A stretch of 64,000 bases of DNA, taken from the NCBI GenBank assembly GCA_937858715.1, contig CALLZY010000147.1:1-64000 (forward strand). The letters are read 5' to 3'. Positions 34,099 to 42,548 of this stretch are shown here, piece after piece; the stretch's first letter is position 1, and every line of letters starts with the position of its first letter. A program made the translations under genes and the position numbers. The stretch comes from an uncultured Chitinophagaceae bacterium (GTDB taxonomy: Bacteria > Bacteroidota > Bacteroidia > Chitinophagales > Chitinophagaceae). The notes below the pieces were generated by a model. It had not been told where the DNA came from and made no database searches. It saw only the letters and a program-made list of their open reading frames with translations.

Positions 34099-34435
34099 TG
34101 GTCTTCATATTTAAGGTGGTCCGGCTTGCTGGTGGCAATAGCGAACCATGTTTTACAATGCCGGCAAAGGGTAGTACCGGATTATAAATTGTCTTCTGCC
34201 TGTTTGCAGAAGCGGACCGCCTCCCGGCGGCTTTCCCTTCGTTATCAATATTACTCAGGAATATTGTTTCAACACAGATATAATTATTCACAGTTGTGGA
34301 TAGTGCTGAAGCAAAAATATCTTCTTAACTCTTTTTACTAAAAGTTCTTTCTTCACTGGGTGATATACATTTTTCTTGTTGTATCTTGTTCATTGCACCC
34401 GGAATTGACAACTATTCTAATAGTTTGAAATGGGG
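34099..34435. other. 337-bp noncoding region upstream of phoH with hairpins and DnaA-box-like pair
   Basis: No credible frame. It contains two adjacent hairpins: CTTCTGC / GCAGAAG (34193-34212) and CCGCC / GGCGG (34217-34230). Further on, TTATTCACA (34284-34292) and its near-inverse TGTGGATAG (34295-34303) resemble two DnaA boxes. On the minus strand this is the leader side of phoH. The remainder is AT-rich and featureless. Confidence 0.45.
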
Positions 34436-35281
34436 TTACTCCCAATAAAAAATTTTTCTCGTTTCCAGTTGAGTTTGCTTTCCGTTGTAACTTTTTGTTC
34501 GGCTCAGCCAGTTGTTGTTATTGTCATAAACATACTGATATTCCCAGGTAGTTCCATTTTTATCGATAGGCCCCCATCTTTCTCCTTCTTTGCGGTACAT
34601 CATTTCTTTTTCTTTTACAATGTCGCCCTCGGCGTTATAAAAGTATTTTATCTCTGTCTTAACAAGTTTTGTATTATTGAAATATGTATAAAAAACTAAC
34701 ATATTCCTAGTATTAAATATTCTGTAATCAGGATCGGCTATATCTGTTCTTCTTTGGATGAACGAAGTGTCGTTGTATCTCTTGTATGAATATCGGAGGC
34801 CCATTCCCGGTGGGTCATTTTTGCCGGCAATCCTGACAATACGACCTGATGTATCATATTCGTAAATGGTTTCAACCTCTTGAACGTTAGATTTTTCCCA
34901 AAAAAAGTGCATGTATACCGGAGCCTGTTTTCTATTGAACAAGACTTTACTCCAGGCATTATCCCTGTGAACCGTAGAAAAAAATGTGTCCAGTTTAAAG
35001 TAATAATGATAATTCAGTACCCAATTTGTGCTGTCATACATGTCAGCAGAAAAAGAAGAGTCGATGAACCCACTTTTATAGTAAGTGTATCTGTACCCAT
35101 AGAGAGGAATAATTTGCCGGTTTTGACCATTCTCCCGGATAGAATAAGTTTTGGAAATTATTTCTTTTACGTTGGCTTTTAAACCAATACTCTGACGGGT
35201 AAATTGCGGTCCTTCCTGCTGCGAAAAACACAAATCTGGAAAAACCAACATGAGTAAGAGTTGAAGGATAACTTTTTTCAT
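34436..35281 (-). CDS. Secreted protein with YD-like repeats
   Basis: 281 residues with a signal peptide (MKKVILQLLLMLVFPDLCFS). The mature protein repeats a motif of aromatic and charged residues with a YDxxGR core, for example YEYDTSGRIVRIAG and FYNAEGDIVKEKEM, which resembles the YD/RHS-type beta-repeat found in many exported Bacteroidota proteins. This points to a beta-solenoid-like protein that binds or wraps a ligand. No enzyme motif is visible. Upstream is a TonB-receptor gene on the same strand, 93 bases away, so the two could be coordinated, but no operon is proven. Confidence 0.65.
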   Translation of the reverse strand: MKKVILQLLLMLVFPDLCFSQQEGPQFTRQSIGLKANVKEIISKTYSIRENGQNRQIIPLYGYRYTYYKSGFIDSSFSADMYDSTNWVLNYHYYFKLDTFFSTVHRDNAWSKVLFNRKQAPVYMHFFWEKSNVQEVETIYEYDTSGRIVRIAGKNDPPGMGLRYSYKRYNDTSFIQRRTDIADPDYRIFNTRNMLVFYTYFNNTKLVKTEIKYFYNAEGDIVKEKEMMYRKEGERWGPIDKNGTTWEYQYVYDNNNNWLSRTKSYNGKQTQLETRKIFYWE

Positions 35282-35374
35282 ATTATTACGACAAAGATTA
35301 AGCTATTCTGTACTGACGGAAAAACTGAAAGTAAGAATTTTTAATACAACCGAATTGTCCGTTTTTATGCTTCC

Positions 35375-37897
35375 TCACCACCTCGCCACAATCTTAAAAT
35401 TAAGTAGTCTTGGGGTAAGCCTGTTGGGCATGAGGTACACGGTGTTCGAGAAGTCCTTTATGAACAGGTAGGAAATTGTATTTGGCCGGTCAATCACATT
35501 GAATACTTCAAGGCTCATCCAGATGTTATCGAAATTACGGAAAGGGGAGTGGCTCCTTCTGTTGCTTTTGTCATCATCCATCAGCAATGCGCTGAAGCCA
35601 ATATCGGCACGGATGTAGGGGTCAATAATTGCAGCATTGCGATAGCGAACCGCATTGGGAATATTATATGGCATATTACTGCCGTATAGTAAATTCAGGT
35701 ATGCTTTAAAATTCTTATTGTTTGACAAATAGTCTGAAAAATACATGCCGAATGTAATGCGGCGGTCGGTAGGCCTTCGAAGCCACCCTACATCATAACG
35801 GGCACTGTCTGCAATAACCTGGTCGGCAGTTTGTGCAGTTATAAATTCACCTGCAGCATTCTTGTAACGATAATAATGGTCGCCGTTAATGTCCTCTGCA
35901 GTTTTCATAATGCCCAGGCTTATCCAGCTTTCGGCATCTTCAACCAGTTCGCCATGCAGCCGCATTTCAATACCCGCTGCATAGGCTTTGGCGTTATTCT
36001 CTCCAAAATAGCGGATGCGTACATTGTCCACATCATACGGCACCACATCGGTCATGCTTTTATAATATGCTTCAGTAGTCCATCGCATGGGCCGGCCACC
36101 GATGCCAATAAAATTGTAATCAAAGCCAAGCACTCCCTGCCAGCTTTTTTGTGCTTTCAGGTCAGCATTCACTGTTCCGTTGTTTCTTCTTAGCTCCCTG
36201 TAAAATGGCGACTGGTGATAAGTACCTGCGGCAGCACGGAACACTACATCCCTTTTCCAGTTTGGTTTCCAACTGGCACCAATGCGTGGAGAAACCAGGA
36301 ACTCTTTACTAAGCGAATTGTAATTAAAACGAACTCCCGCTGTAAGTGTGGCGGAGTGGCTGGAATCTTTTCCCAGCAAAAGGTTGTCCTGTATGTAGCC
36401 CGAAAATTTATTGATGTCTAAGTCAGCAGTTGATTTTATTACCTTATTCAGCCGCAACATATCGGGTTGGTAGGGCAGGGCATAGCCGGCTGAATCCTGA
36501 AACTCCCATTCGTTCAGTTTGTCGGCAATCTTTGTTTTATCGTAACCAAGTCCCCATTGAATGGCATGCTTGCCCAAGTCGTAATTGCCTTTATGTGATA
36601 CATTCCAGTTTTCGATATTCAGTTCATTCCTGGCCCAGTTCTGGTACACCCCGGCTCCAAGCGGGTTTACAATTAGGCCAAAGGTCGGATTGCTTTTATC
36701 GAAATCTCTTTCTCCAAAAAGATAAGCACCGGTGATGTCCACATTCTCATTCTCGTTGTTGGAAAAACGGGAAGCCATCCACTTCAGCCGCAGCTTTTTG
36801 TTTGCCTGGTTGATAAGTGAAAAGCCCAGCATATTGGTTTGATACTGATCTTTCTCTCTTCCTTCAAAGAAAATATCAAGCCCTATTGTGGTACTGAATA
36901 TTGGAGAAAAGACAGATGTGGTTAACTGGCTTTCCTGTGGGATAAGGGTGAACTTAGTTTGCGAAATGTTACTCAGCAACTCGGCACTCCATTTACGGCT
37001 GAACTGGTAAGTGAGTAATGCCTGGAAATCCGTAGAAGAAGGAACGTAATTTCCTTTCGTCTCCTGTCTGCTCAACAGGTTCTTGTTGGTACGGTTGCGT
37101 ACACCTAACAAGTAAGTGAATTTTGATTTTCTGTCCGTGCCTTCAAATTGCAAGCCCTGTTCCAGTATGCCCATATAGGCAGAGCCGCCAAAACGTTTGG
37201 GCTTTTTATACTGGATGTCGAGCACACTGCTCATTTTATCTCCATACTTCGACTGGAAACCGCCATTGTAAAAATTAATATTGCGGACCATTTCGGGATT
37301 GATAAAACTCAGCCCTTCCTGCTGGCCACTGCGTACTAAGTAAGGACGGAATACTTCAAAATCGTTTACATAAATCAGGTTCTCATCATAACTGCCGCCA
37401 CGAACGGAGTATTGGGAAGTAAGCTCATTGTTGGAGCCAACAAATATCTTAATCAGGCTTTCAACTCCTGTAACAGCAGAAGGCAAGTTGATGATTGTTT
37501 TAGGATTGGGACGGATTAGACCGGTTTCTCTTCTGTCCCGCTGATCGGTAATCACCACTTCCTGCAGGGTTTTTTCGCCTCTTTCAAGCCGCACTGTTAC
37601 TTTTTCTTCTTCACCTTCGCTTAGTAAAAAGTTTATCTTTTCTGTTTTTCTGCCGGCGTAGGAGAAAATAAGTGCAAATGCTTTTTCGGCTTCCACCTTT
37701 AATTTGAAATAGCCCGAATCGTTGGTGGCGAGGCCCTGCGACTGTCCAAGGATAATAACTGAAACTCTGGACAGCGGATTTTCGTTTTCATCCACAACTG
37801 TACCAGAAACAAAGGCTGTTTTCTTTTGAGCATAAACAAAAAGAACCTGCGAAAGCAGGAAAGCTGTTAGAAATATTTTCCTGGAATTTATCTTCAT
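35375..37897 (-). CDS. TonB-dependent receptor
   Basis: 840 residues. Signal peptide, N-terminal carboxypeptidase-regulatory-like domain (about 27-110, VSGTVVDENENPLSRVSVII), plug domain (about 130-240, including VTGVESLIKIFVGSNNELTS and YSVRGGSYDENL), then a large 22-strand-type beta-barrel ending in the typical aromatic C-terminus (KIVARW). Located in the outer membrane, it imports an unidentified large ligand using TonB-ExbBD energy. No SusD-like gene adjoins, so it is not a typical polysaccharide-utilisation pair. The downstream rpe gene is 48 bases upstream in transcription order, and the YD-repeat protein gene follows 93 bases after the stop. Confidence 0.92.
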   Translation of the reverse strand: MKINSRKIFLTAFLLSQVLFVYAQKKTAFVSGTVVDENENPLSRVSVIILGQSQGLATNDSGYFKLKVEAEKAFALIFSYAGRKTEKINFLLSEGEEEKVTVRLERGEKTLQEVVITDQRDRRETGLIRPNPKTIINLPSAVTGVESLIKIFVGSNNELTSQYSVRGGSYDENLIYVNDFEVFRPYLVRSGQQEGLSFINPEMVRNINFYNGGFQSKYGDKMSSVLDIQYKKPKRFGGSAYMGILEQGLQFEGTDRKSKFTYLLGVRNRTNKNLLSRQETKGNYVPSSTDFQALLTYQFSRKWSAELLSNISQTKFTLIPQESQLTTSVFSPIFSTTIGLDIFFEGREKDQYQTNMLGFSLINQANKKLRLKWMASRFSNNENENVDITGAYLFGERDFDKSNPTFGLIVNPLGAGVYQNWARNELNIENWNVSHKGNYDLGKHAIQWGLGYDKTKIADKLNEWEFQDSAGYALPYQPDMLRLNKVIKSTADLDINKFSGYIQDNLLLGKDSSHSATLTAGVRFNYNSLSKEFLVSPRIGASWKPNWKRDVVFRAAAGTYHQSPFYRELRRNNGTVNADLKAQKSWQGVLGFDYNFIGIGGRPMRWTTEAYYKSMTDVVPYDVDNVRIRYFGENNAKAYAAGIEMRLHGELVEDAESWISLGIMKTAEDINGDHYYRYKNAAGEFITAQTADQVIADSARYDVGWLRRPTDRRITFGMYFSDYLSNNKNFKAYLNLLYGSNMPYNIPNAVRYRNAAIIDPYIRADIGFSALLMDDDKSNRRSHSPFRNFDNIWMSLEVFNVIDRPNTISYLFIKDFSNTVYLMPNRLTPRLLNFKIVARW

Positions 37898-37944
37898 ATC
37901 GGAATAAGAAACAAGATACGCAGAGAAGCAGAGATAATAAAATA

Positions 37945-38592
37945 TCAGATTGCTTTGAGCAATTTTATCGTCTCTTCAGGGTTTGCGGACTTAAACACCG
38001 TATTCCCTGCTACCAGCACATCGGCACCGGCAGCAACTATGGATGCAGCATTGTCCAGCGTAACACCTCCGTCAATTTCGATGTGAACGTTCAGCCCTTT
38101 TTCATCAATCATGCGACGCAGTTGTTTTATCCTTTCGATTGTTTGGGGAATGAACTTTTGTCCGCCAAAACCCGGGTTCACACTCATCAGGCATACGAGG
38201 TCAATGTCCTGAATAATATCGCTTAGTTCTGCTACAGGTGTATGCGGATTTAAAGCCACACCGGCTTTCATTCCCAGCGATTTTATTTGTTGCACATTGC
38301 GGTGCAGGTGATTGCAGGCTTCTATATGTACGGTAAGAATATCGGCCCCGGCATTCTTAAATTGCTCTGCATATTTTTCGGGTTCCTCAATCATCAGGTG
38401 TACATCGCAGACCTTAGTAGTTGCTTTTCGGATGAACGCTACAATCATCGGCCCGAAAGTGATATTAGGAACAAAACGGCCATCCATCACATCAAGATGA
38501 AACCAGTCGGCTTCACTCCTGTTAACCATGTCGCAGTCGGCCTGCAGGTTCAGAAAATTGGCAGAAAGAAATGATGGGGCAACGATAGGCAT
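37945..38592 (-). CDS. rpe: Ribulose-phosphate 3-epimerase
   Basis: 215 residues, normal length. TIM barrel with APSFLSANFLNLQADCD, the metal-binding HLDVMDGRFVPNITFGP and the phosphate-binding MSVNPGFGGQKFI and IDGGVTLDNA segments intact. It interconverts ribulose-5-phosphate and xylulose-5-phosphate in the pentose phosphate pathway, in the cytoplasm. It lies between a TPR lipoprotein gene upstream, separated by a small hairpin, and the TonB receptor gene downstream. A metabolic housekeeping gene with no sign of special context. Confidence 0.96.
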   Translation of the reverse strand: MPIVAPSFLSANFLNLQADCDMVNRSEADWFHLDVMDGRFVPNITFGPMIVAFIRKATTKVCDVHLMIEEPEKYAEQFKNAGADILTVHIEACNHLHRNVQQIKSLGMKAGVALNPHTPVAELSDIIQDIDLVCLMSVNPGFGGQKFIPQTIERIKQLRRMIDEKGLNVHIEIDGGVTLDNAASIVAAGADVLVAGNTVFKSANPEETIKLLKAI

Positions 38593-38621
38593 CGCAGTTA
38601 AAATTTATTATGCAAGATACG

Positions 38622-38653
38622 CTGATTAGTTCAATGGTTTAATGGTTAATCAG
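38622..38653 (-). repeat. Hairpin with degenerate 8-bp word repeat between two minus-strand genes
   Basis: CTGATTA (38622-38628) pairs with TAATCAG (38647-38653). The loop contains near-copies of AATGGTTT / AATGGTTA spaced eight bases apart. It lies just after the TPR lipoprotein stop and before rpe. No T run follows on either strand, so it is not a good terminator. Confidence 0.4.
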
Positions 38654-38659
38654 GGTGAT

Positions 38660-39664
38660 TTATTTCCCCAGTTTATCTGCTGCTTCTTTTGCTTCAGTAA
38701 ATGTATTATCAAGGCCATATGCTTTTTGATAACTCAGCTTTGCTTCTTCATTATTGCCCATTGCTTCCTGGCATCGGCCAATCCAGTACCAGGCATCAGG
38801 AAAATCAGGAGAAATAGTATTTGGTAACTGAAAAGCCTTCAGGGCTTCATTATACTTTTTCATATCAAGTAATACCCTCCCTTTTTCTATGTGTGCATTC
38901 AGGTAATAGTAATCCTGCTGTATCGCATTATTGAAAGAAGACAGAGCTTTTTGTTTTTCGCCGATGTTGAAATAATAAATGCCTTTGTAATACTCAGGTT
39001 CTGCATGATTATTCAGGGTATCGGCCTTCGTCAGTGAGTCGCAGAGATGCAGCACTTTGGCATTTTTAGCTTCCGCATATTTAAAGGCCAGTTCGTAATT
39101 CAGGTCAATATCATACGGTGTAAGCTGGTAAGCATTTTCCAGTATCTTGAGTGATTCATTGCTGTCGCCTTTTTTGCTAACAAGTTCCGCTTTCATCTTC
39201 AATACATCAACCTGCTGCGGATTCAGTTTCAGTATTTCATCACAGAGTTGCAGGGCCTGATCTGTTTTTCCGTTTGCATTATTCGATTTTGCCAATCCAA
39301 GTTTCAGCAAGATACTTTCAGGAAACTCTTTCAGGGCATCACTGATAAAACGGATTGCTGAATCGGGTTTTTTGTCCAAAAGAATATTTCCTGCCCCCAA
39401 AGCATATTTCTCATTTTTCTTCAGTGACCATGCTTTCAAAAAGTCAGATAGTGCCGGTTCAGGCTGGCTATTAGTATTTAAAAGCACAGCCCTGCGGAAA
39501 TACAATTCTTCATTATTCGGCTCATTTCTAATGCTGTCAGTAATTGTGGCGTAAGGAGGCTTTGTCAGCAACTCAGTATATGGTGATTCTTCTTTTTTGT
39601 TTTTGCAGGCAGCAGTAAATATTATTAAACCTAAGAAAATGGCTGATTTTTTGATGTTTTTCAT
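38660..39664 (-). CDS. TPR-repeat lipoprotein
   Basis: 334 residues. Lipobox FTAAC (Cys20). From about 30 to the end the chain is a series of 34-residue TPR helical hairpins, for example PEYYKGIYYFNIGEKQKALS and AWYWIGRCQEAMGNNEEAKL, giving roughly eight repeats. TPR lipoproteins generally scaffold complexes at the periplasmic face of the outer membrane. No catalytic domain. The start codon is only five bases downstream of a TAnnTTTG box (39669-39676), hinting at a short or absent leader. Divergent from the TolB-like lipoprotein gene at 39780. Confidence 0.87.
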   Translation of the reverse strand: MKNIKKSAIFLGLIIFTAACKNKKEESPYTELLTKPPYATITDSIRNEPNNEELYFRRAVLLNTNSQPEPALSDFLKAWSLKKNEKYALGAGNILLDKKPDSAIRFISDALKEFPESILLKLGLAKSNNANGKTDQALQLCDEILKLNPQQVDVLKMKAELVSKKGDSNESLKILENAYQLTPYDIDLNYELAFKYAEAKNAKVLHLCDSLTKADTLNNHAEPEYYKGIYYFNIGEKQKALSSFNNAIQQDYYYLNAHIEKGRVLLDMKKYNEALKAFQLPNTISPDFPDAWYWIGRCQEAMGNNEEAKLSYQKAYGLDNTFTEAKEAADKLGK

Positions 39665-39668
39665 CCTT

Positions 39669-39739
39669 CAAAACTACTTTATTTGCACCTCAGTTTTACA
39701 AATGGCTGACATACTGATAGTGTTTAAACAATAAATTTG
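39669..39739. promoter_or_regulatory. Divergent promoter region between the TPR and TolB-like genes
   Basis: Minus strand: TAGTTTTG (39669-39676) with TTTG (39699-39702) 22 bases upstream, both consensus-like, for the TPR gene. Plus strand: TAAATTTG (39732-39739), an exact TAnnTTTG match, 40 bases before the ATG at 39780. The two face outward from a shared 60-base centre. Confidence 0.45.
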
Positions 39740-39779
39740 CAAATTCACTTAGATTTTAAAAAAGATATAAACGTATAAA

Positions 39780-40877
39780 ATGCAAAAAATTGTCTTGCCC
39801 TTATTTTTAATGATACTGGTGGCTTCGTGTAATAACAGCTCAAAACTGGCTTCTGCTGAAAATGCAGTTGCTGATACGTTAAAGTATCCTGACGAAACAC
39901 ATTTCAAAAATATCCGGCAACTGACTTTTGGAGGCGACAATGCAGAGGCTTACTGGAGTTATGATGGCAAATGGCTGGTTTTTCAGAAAACGGCACCCAA
40001 AGAGGGGATTCCCTGCGATCAGATGTATATTGGCAAAGTGCCAACTAAACCGGACGAAAAGTTTGAACCTAAACTGGTAAGTACAGGGACGGGAAGGACT
40101 ACATGTGGCTTCTTTATGAAGGATAATAAGCATATTGTGTATGCTTCCACTCATTTAGGCGGCACTGAATGCCCACCAGTCCCCGACAGGGCCAAATATG
40201 GTAACAAGTATATCTGGCCGTTGTACAGCACTTATGATATTTTCATGGCTGATCTTAACGGTAAAATTGTAAAACAACTCACCAATTCACCATATTATGA
40301 TGCGGAAGCAACTATATCCCCCGATGGTAAAAAGATGATTTATACCAGCACCAAAGATGGCGACATTGAACTTTACATTATGGATTTGAAAACCGGTGCT
40401 GAAAAACGGATTACTGATATGCCTGGTTATGATGGCGGAGCCTGGTTTAGCCCGGATGGAACCAAACTTATCTGGAGGGCATCAAGGCCCAAAACCGAAG
40501 CTGAAGTAAAAGAATACAAAGACCTGCTGGCTGAAAACCTGGTAGCCCCAACCAATATGGAAGTATGGGTGGCCAACGCCGATGGCAGCAATGCAAGGCA
40601 AGTAACGTCTTACGGCCAGGCCAACTGGGCGCCGGCCTTTATGCCCGACAGCAAACGGATCATTTTTGCATCAAACCATGAATACAAAAGAGGCTTTCCT
40701 TTTAATCTTTATACTATAAATGAGGATGGTACAAATCTTACCAAAATAAGCCGGGATAAAGGCTTTGATGCTTTTCCGATGTTTTCACCCAATGGCAAGA
40801 AAATTGTATTCTGTAGCAACCGTAATAATGGCGGTACTAGGGATACCAATATTTTTGTTGCCGATTGGTCAGAATAA
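39780..40877 (+). CDS. TolB-like beta-propeller lipoprotein
   Basis: 365 residues. Lipobox LVASC (Cys17) after MQKIVLPLFLMI. The mature chain is built of WD40/PD40-type blades: FSPNGKKIVFCSNRNNG, SPDGKKMIYTSTKDGD, FSPDGTKLIWRAS and PDSKRIIFASNHEY mark successive blades of a six- or seven-bladed propeller. The pattern matches the C-terminal domain of TolB and Bacteroidota PD40 proteins; no N-terminal TolB domain or peptidase is attached. Anchored in the periplasm or outer membrane, it is probably a binding scaffold. It has its own divergent promoter. The next gene, a membrane protein, begins 75 bases later. Confidence 0.85.
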   Translation: MQKIVLPLFLMILVASCNNSSKLASAENAVADTLKYPDETHFKNIRQLTFGGDNAEAYWSYDGKWLVFQKTAPKEGIPCDQMYIGKVPTKPDEKFEPKLVSTGTGRTTCGFFMKDNKHIVYASTHLGGTECPPVPDRAKYGNKYIWPLYSTYDIFMADLNGKIVKQLTNSPYYDAEATISPDGKKMIYTSTKDGDIELYIMDLKTGAEKRITDMPGYDGGAWFSPDGTKLIWRASRPKTEAEVKEYKDLLAENLVAPTNMEVWVANADGSNARQVTSYGQANWAPAFMPDSKRIIFASNHEYKRGFPFNLYTINEDGTNLTKISRDKGFDAFPMFSPNGKKIVFCSNRNNGGTRDTNIFVADWSE

Positions 40878-40952
40878 GAATTTTATTCCCTGAATGTAAT
40901 AACAGTTATTTTCGGGCAAGAAAAAATACCAAAACTATAAACAACAGATTTT

Positions 40953-41426
40953 ATGTATAACGGAATGCTTCATCTCCATAGCTTTTTACGCTGGATTATA
41001 TTGATTTTATTAGTGTTGGCAGTATTTAAAAACCTTATTGACAGGTACAAGCCTTTTACTGCTGGTCATAAAAAAGTGGCATTATTTACTCTTATTTGCG
41101 CCGACCTGCTTTTGTTAATTGGTTTATATCAATGGGTAGCAGGAGATTGGGGCTTAAAGCATATTCAAAATGAAGGCATGAGTGGGGTAATGAAAAATCC
41201 GGTTTGGCGATTTTTTGCTATAGAGCATTTTGCAGGTATGCTTATTGCTATCATTCTTATTCATGTTGGCTATACTTATGTCAAGAAAAATATTCAGGAC
41301 ACAGTTAAACATAAACGGATATTGCTCTATTATGGCTTAGCTCTGTTGATAATTCTGATCTCTATTCCATGGCCTTTCCGTGAAGTTGGGCAGATCACTA
41401 GCAGAACCTGGTTTCCGGGTATGTGA
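40953..41426 (+). CDS. Four-TM membrane protein, cytochrome-b-like
   Basis: 157 residues with four membrane helices (about 10-26, 40-60, 86-106, 123-140). The opening NGMLHLHSFLRWIILILLVL and the later WRFFAIEHFAGMLIAIIL and GYTYVK place two or three His near the membrane surface, as in small di-haem or cytochrome b561-like proteins. Relatives in this phylum are annotated as cytochrome b or hypothetical, and haem binding is unproven here. It lies downstream of the TolB-like gene with 75 bases between, possibly cotranscribed, and ends before a strong terminator. Confidence 0.65.
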   Translation: MYNGMLHLHSFLRWIILILLVLAVFKNLIDRYKPFTAGHKKVALFTLICADLLLLIGLYQWVAGDWGLKHIQNEGMSGVMKNPVWRFFAIEHFAGMLIAIILIHVGYTYVKKNIQDTVKHKRILLYYGLALLIILISIPWPFREVGQITSRTWFPGM

Positions 41427-41447
41427 TAAAAAATTGCTTAAAGCATC

Positions 41448-41473
41448 GCCGCCTCTCACAGAGGCGGCTTTTG
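41448..41473 (+). terminator. Intrinsic terminator after the four-TM gene
   Basis: Perfect 9-bp stem GCCGCCTCT / AGAGGCGGC, loop CAC, then TTTT. The stem overlaps the stop codon of the convergent gene at 41456. Confidence 0.85.
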
Positions 41474-41872
41474 TTTACCGGTAATTTGTCGTAGCATCAT
41501 GCCGAGATTGATTCTTAAATCTTCCACATTCTGATATATAATCTGATAATCACTGGTTCCGGCCAGTGTAGTGGAGTGCTCTGCATCAGTGTGACGGAGA
41601 TAAATAATAGGCTTACCTTTTGCTTTTGCATAACCGGCTTCCACACCAATGCCGATAGCTTTATCAGATACCTCAGCAATCAGCAAATCACTGGAATCAA
41701 TATTAAGCATTGCCTTTGCCATCATTTGTTTTTCTTCTGAAGTGCTGAAACTATACGCATCAATAAATACGAAAGGAATAATGCCTGTATCCTGCAATAC
41801 TTCAGTAATTACGTTGAGTACATCTTTTATGTTTTTGCGGCGAGAATAACTTACAGAAATATATGCCCTCAT
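41456..41872 (-). CDS. Nucleoside 2-deoxyribosyltransferase-like protein
   Basis: 138 residues. The Rossmann-like fold has AYISVSYSRRKNIKDVL at the N-terminus, a central NIDSSDLLIAEVSDKAIGIGVEAG (about 57-80) and KGKPIIYLRHTDAEH, matching nucleoside 2-deoxyribosyltransferase/Rcl-like enzymes where the Asp-Ser-Ser-Asp and Glu region binds the sugar. Some relatives hydrolyse nucleotides or sense signals, so exact chemistry is uncertain. Cytoplasmic. It lies 26 bases downstream of the metallophosphoesterase gene and is probably cotranscribed with it; its stop lies inside the terminator hairpin of the convergent neighbour. Confidence 0.75.
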   Translation of the reverse strand: MRAYISVSYSRRKNIKDVLNVITEVLQDTGIIPFVFIDAYSFSTSEEKQMMAKAMLNIDSSDLLIAEVSDKAIGIGVEAGYAKAKGKPIIYLRHTDAEHSTTLAGTSDYQIIYQNVEDLRINLGMMLRQITGKQKPPL

Positions 41873-41898
41873 TTGTTTGATTTTAAGCTAATCCCGGT

Positions 41899-42414
41899 TC
41901 ATCTTTTTCCCAGTTCAATCACTTCACAATCTTTAATATGCTTTCCGTCAATCGTAAAGCGGATAATAGTTCTCATTTTATGCCAACCCTGTTTGCCTGC
42001 TGCTCCAGGGTTCATGTGCAGGCACTGCAGTTTGTCGTCATACATTACTTTCAGTATATGAGAATGGCCGCTGATGAATAATTGAGGTTTGTGCAACAGC
42101 AATTCTTTCCTGGTTTCAGGATTGTACTTTGGCGGGTAGCCGCCGATATGCCTGATCATCACTTTTACCCCTTCGCAAATAAAAACAAGCTGTTCAGGAA
42201 AGAGGCTTCTTATTTTTTGGTCATCAATATTTCCGAACACTCCTTTTAGTCGTCCCTGCCCTTTAGAGTCTGGTAGTAACTGTTGCAGTTTGTCAACCAC
42301 ATCCATGCCGCCCCAGTCTCCGGCATGCAACAGTGCATCGCAATCCTTGAAGTATTCAAAGAGCTTTTCGTCAAACCAGCCGTGTGTATCTGATATCAGG
42401 CCTATCCGGGTCAT
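41899..42414 (-). CDS. YfcE/MJ0936-type metallophosphoesterase
   Basis: 171 residues, calcineurin-like phosphoesterase of the small YfcE group. Metal ligands are present: GLISDTHGW (Asp9, His11), HAGDWGG (Asp33), GNIDDQ (Asn62) and SGHSHILK with paired His near residue 116. Such enzymes hydrolyse phosphodiesters with Mn2+, substrate unknown. The gene precedes the nucleoside deoxyribosyltransferase-like gene by 26 bases, so a nucleotide-linked role is plausible. It is divergent from the efflux regulator at 42540. Confidence 0.9.
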   Translation of the reverse strand: MTRIGLISDTHGWFDEKLFEYFKDCDALLHAGDWGGMDVVDKLQQLLPDSKGQGRLKGVFGNIDDQKIRSLFPEQLVFICEGVKVMIRHIGGYPPKYNPETRKELLLHKPQLFISGHSHILKVMYDDKLQCLHMNPGAAGKQGWHKMRTIIRFTIDGKHIKDCEVIELGKR

Positions 42415-42474
42415 TCTTGATTTTTGCTTCAGGCGAAGTTCGCAGTATTAATCTTACCGGGATTTGAATTATTT

Positions 42475-42505
42475 TTTGGAAGTATAGCAGGGTTTCTTAC
42501 TTTTG
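42475..42505 (+). promoter_or_regulatory. Promoter of the TetR-efflux operon
   Basis: TTTG (42475-42478) and TACTTTTG (42498-42505) are exact matches to the Bacteroidota -33 and -7 elements, with the standard 19-base spacer. The start point would fall near 42511, inside the inverted repeat bound by the regulator. Confidence 0.75.
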
Positions 42506-42548
42506 TTAACCATTTGGTTAAATCTATTGGTTAAATTGTATGGTTAAA
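42506..42548 (+). promoter_or_regulatory. Operator: inverted repeat and three TGGTTAAA copies at 13-bp spacing
   Basis: TTAACCA (42506-42512) and TGGTTAA (42515-42521) form a 7-bp inverted repeat with a two-base spacer, over the likely transcription start. TGGTTAAA then recurs at 42515, 42528 and 42541, each step exactly 13 bases; the last copy overlaps the TetR start codon. The arrangement suggests autoregulation by the encoded TetR protein. Confidence 0.75.

Noticed and set aside
34284..34303. Replication origin
   Set aside because: Only two DnaA-box-like sites, no dnaA or dnaN nearby and no AT-rich unwinding region.
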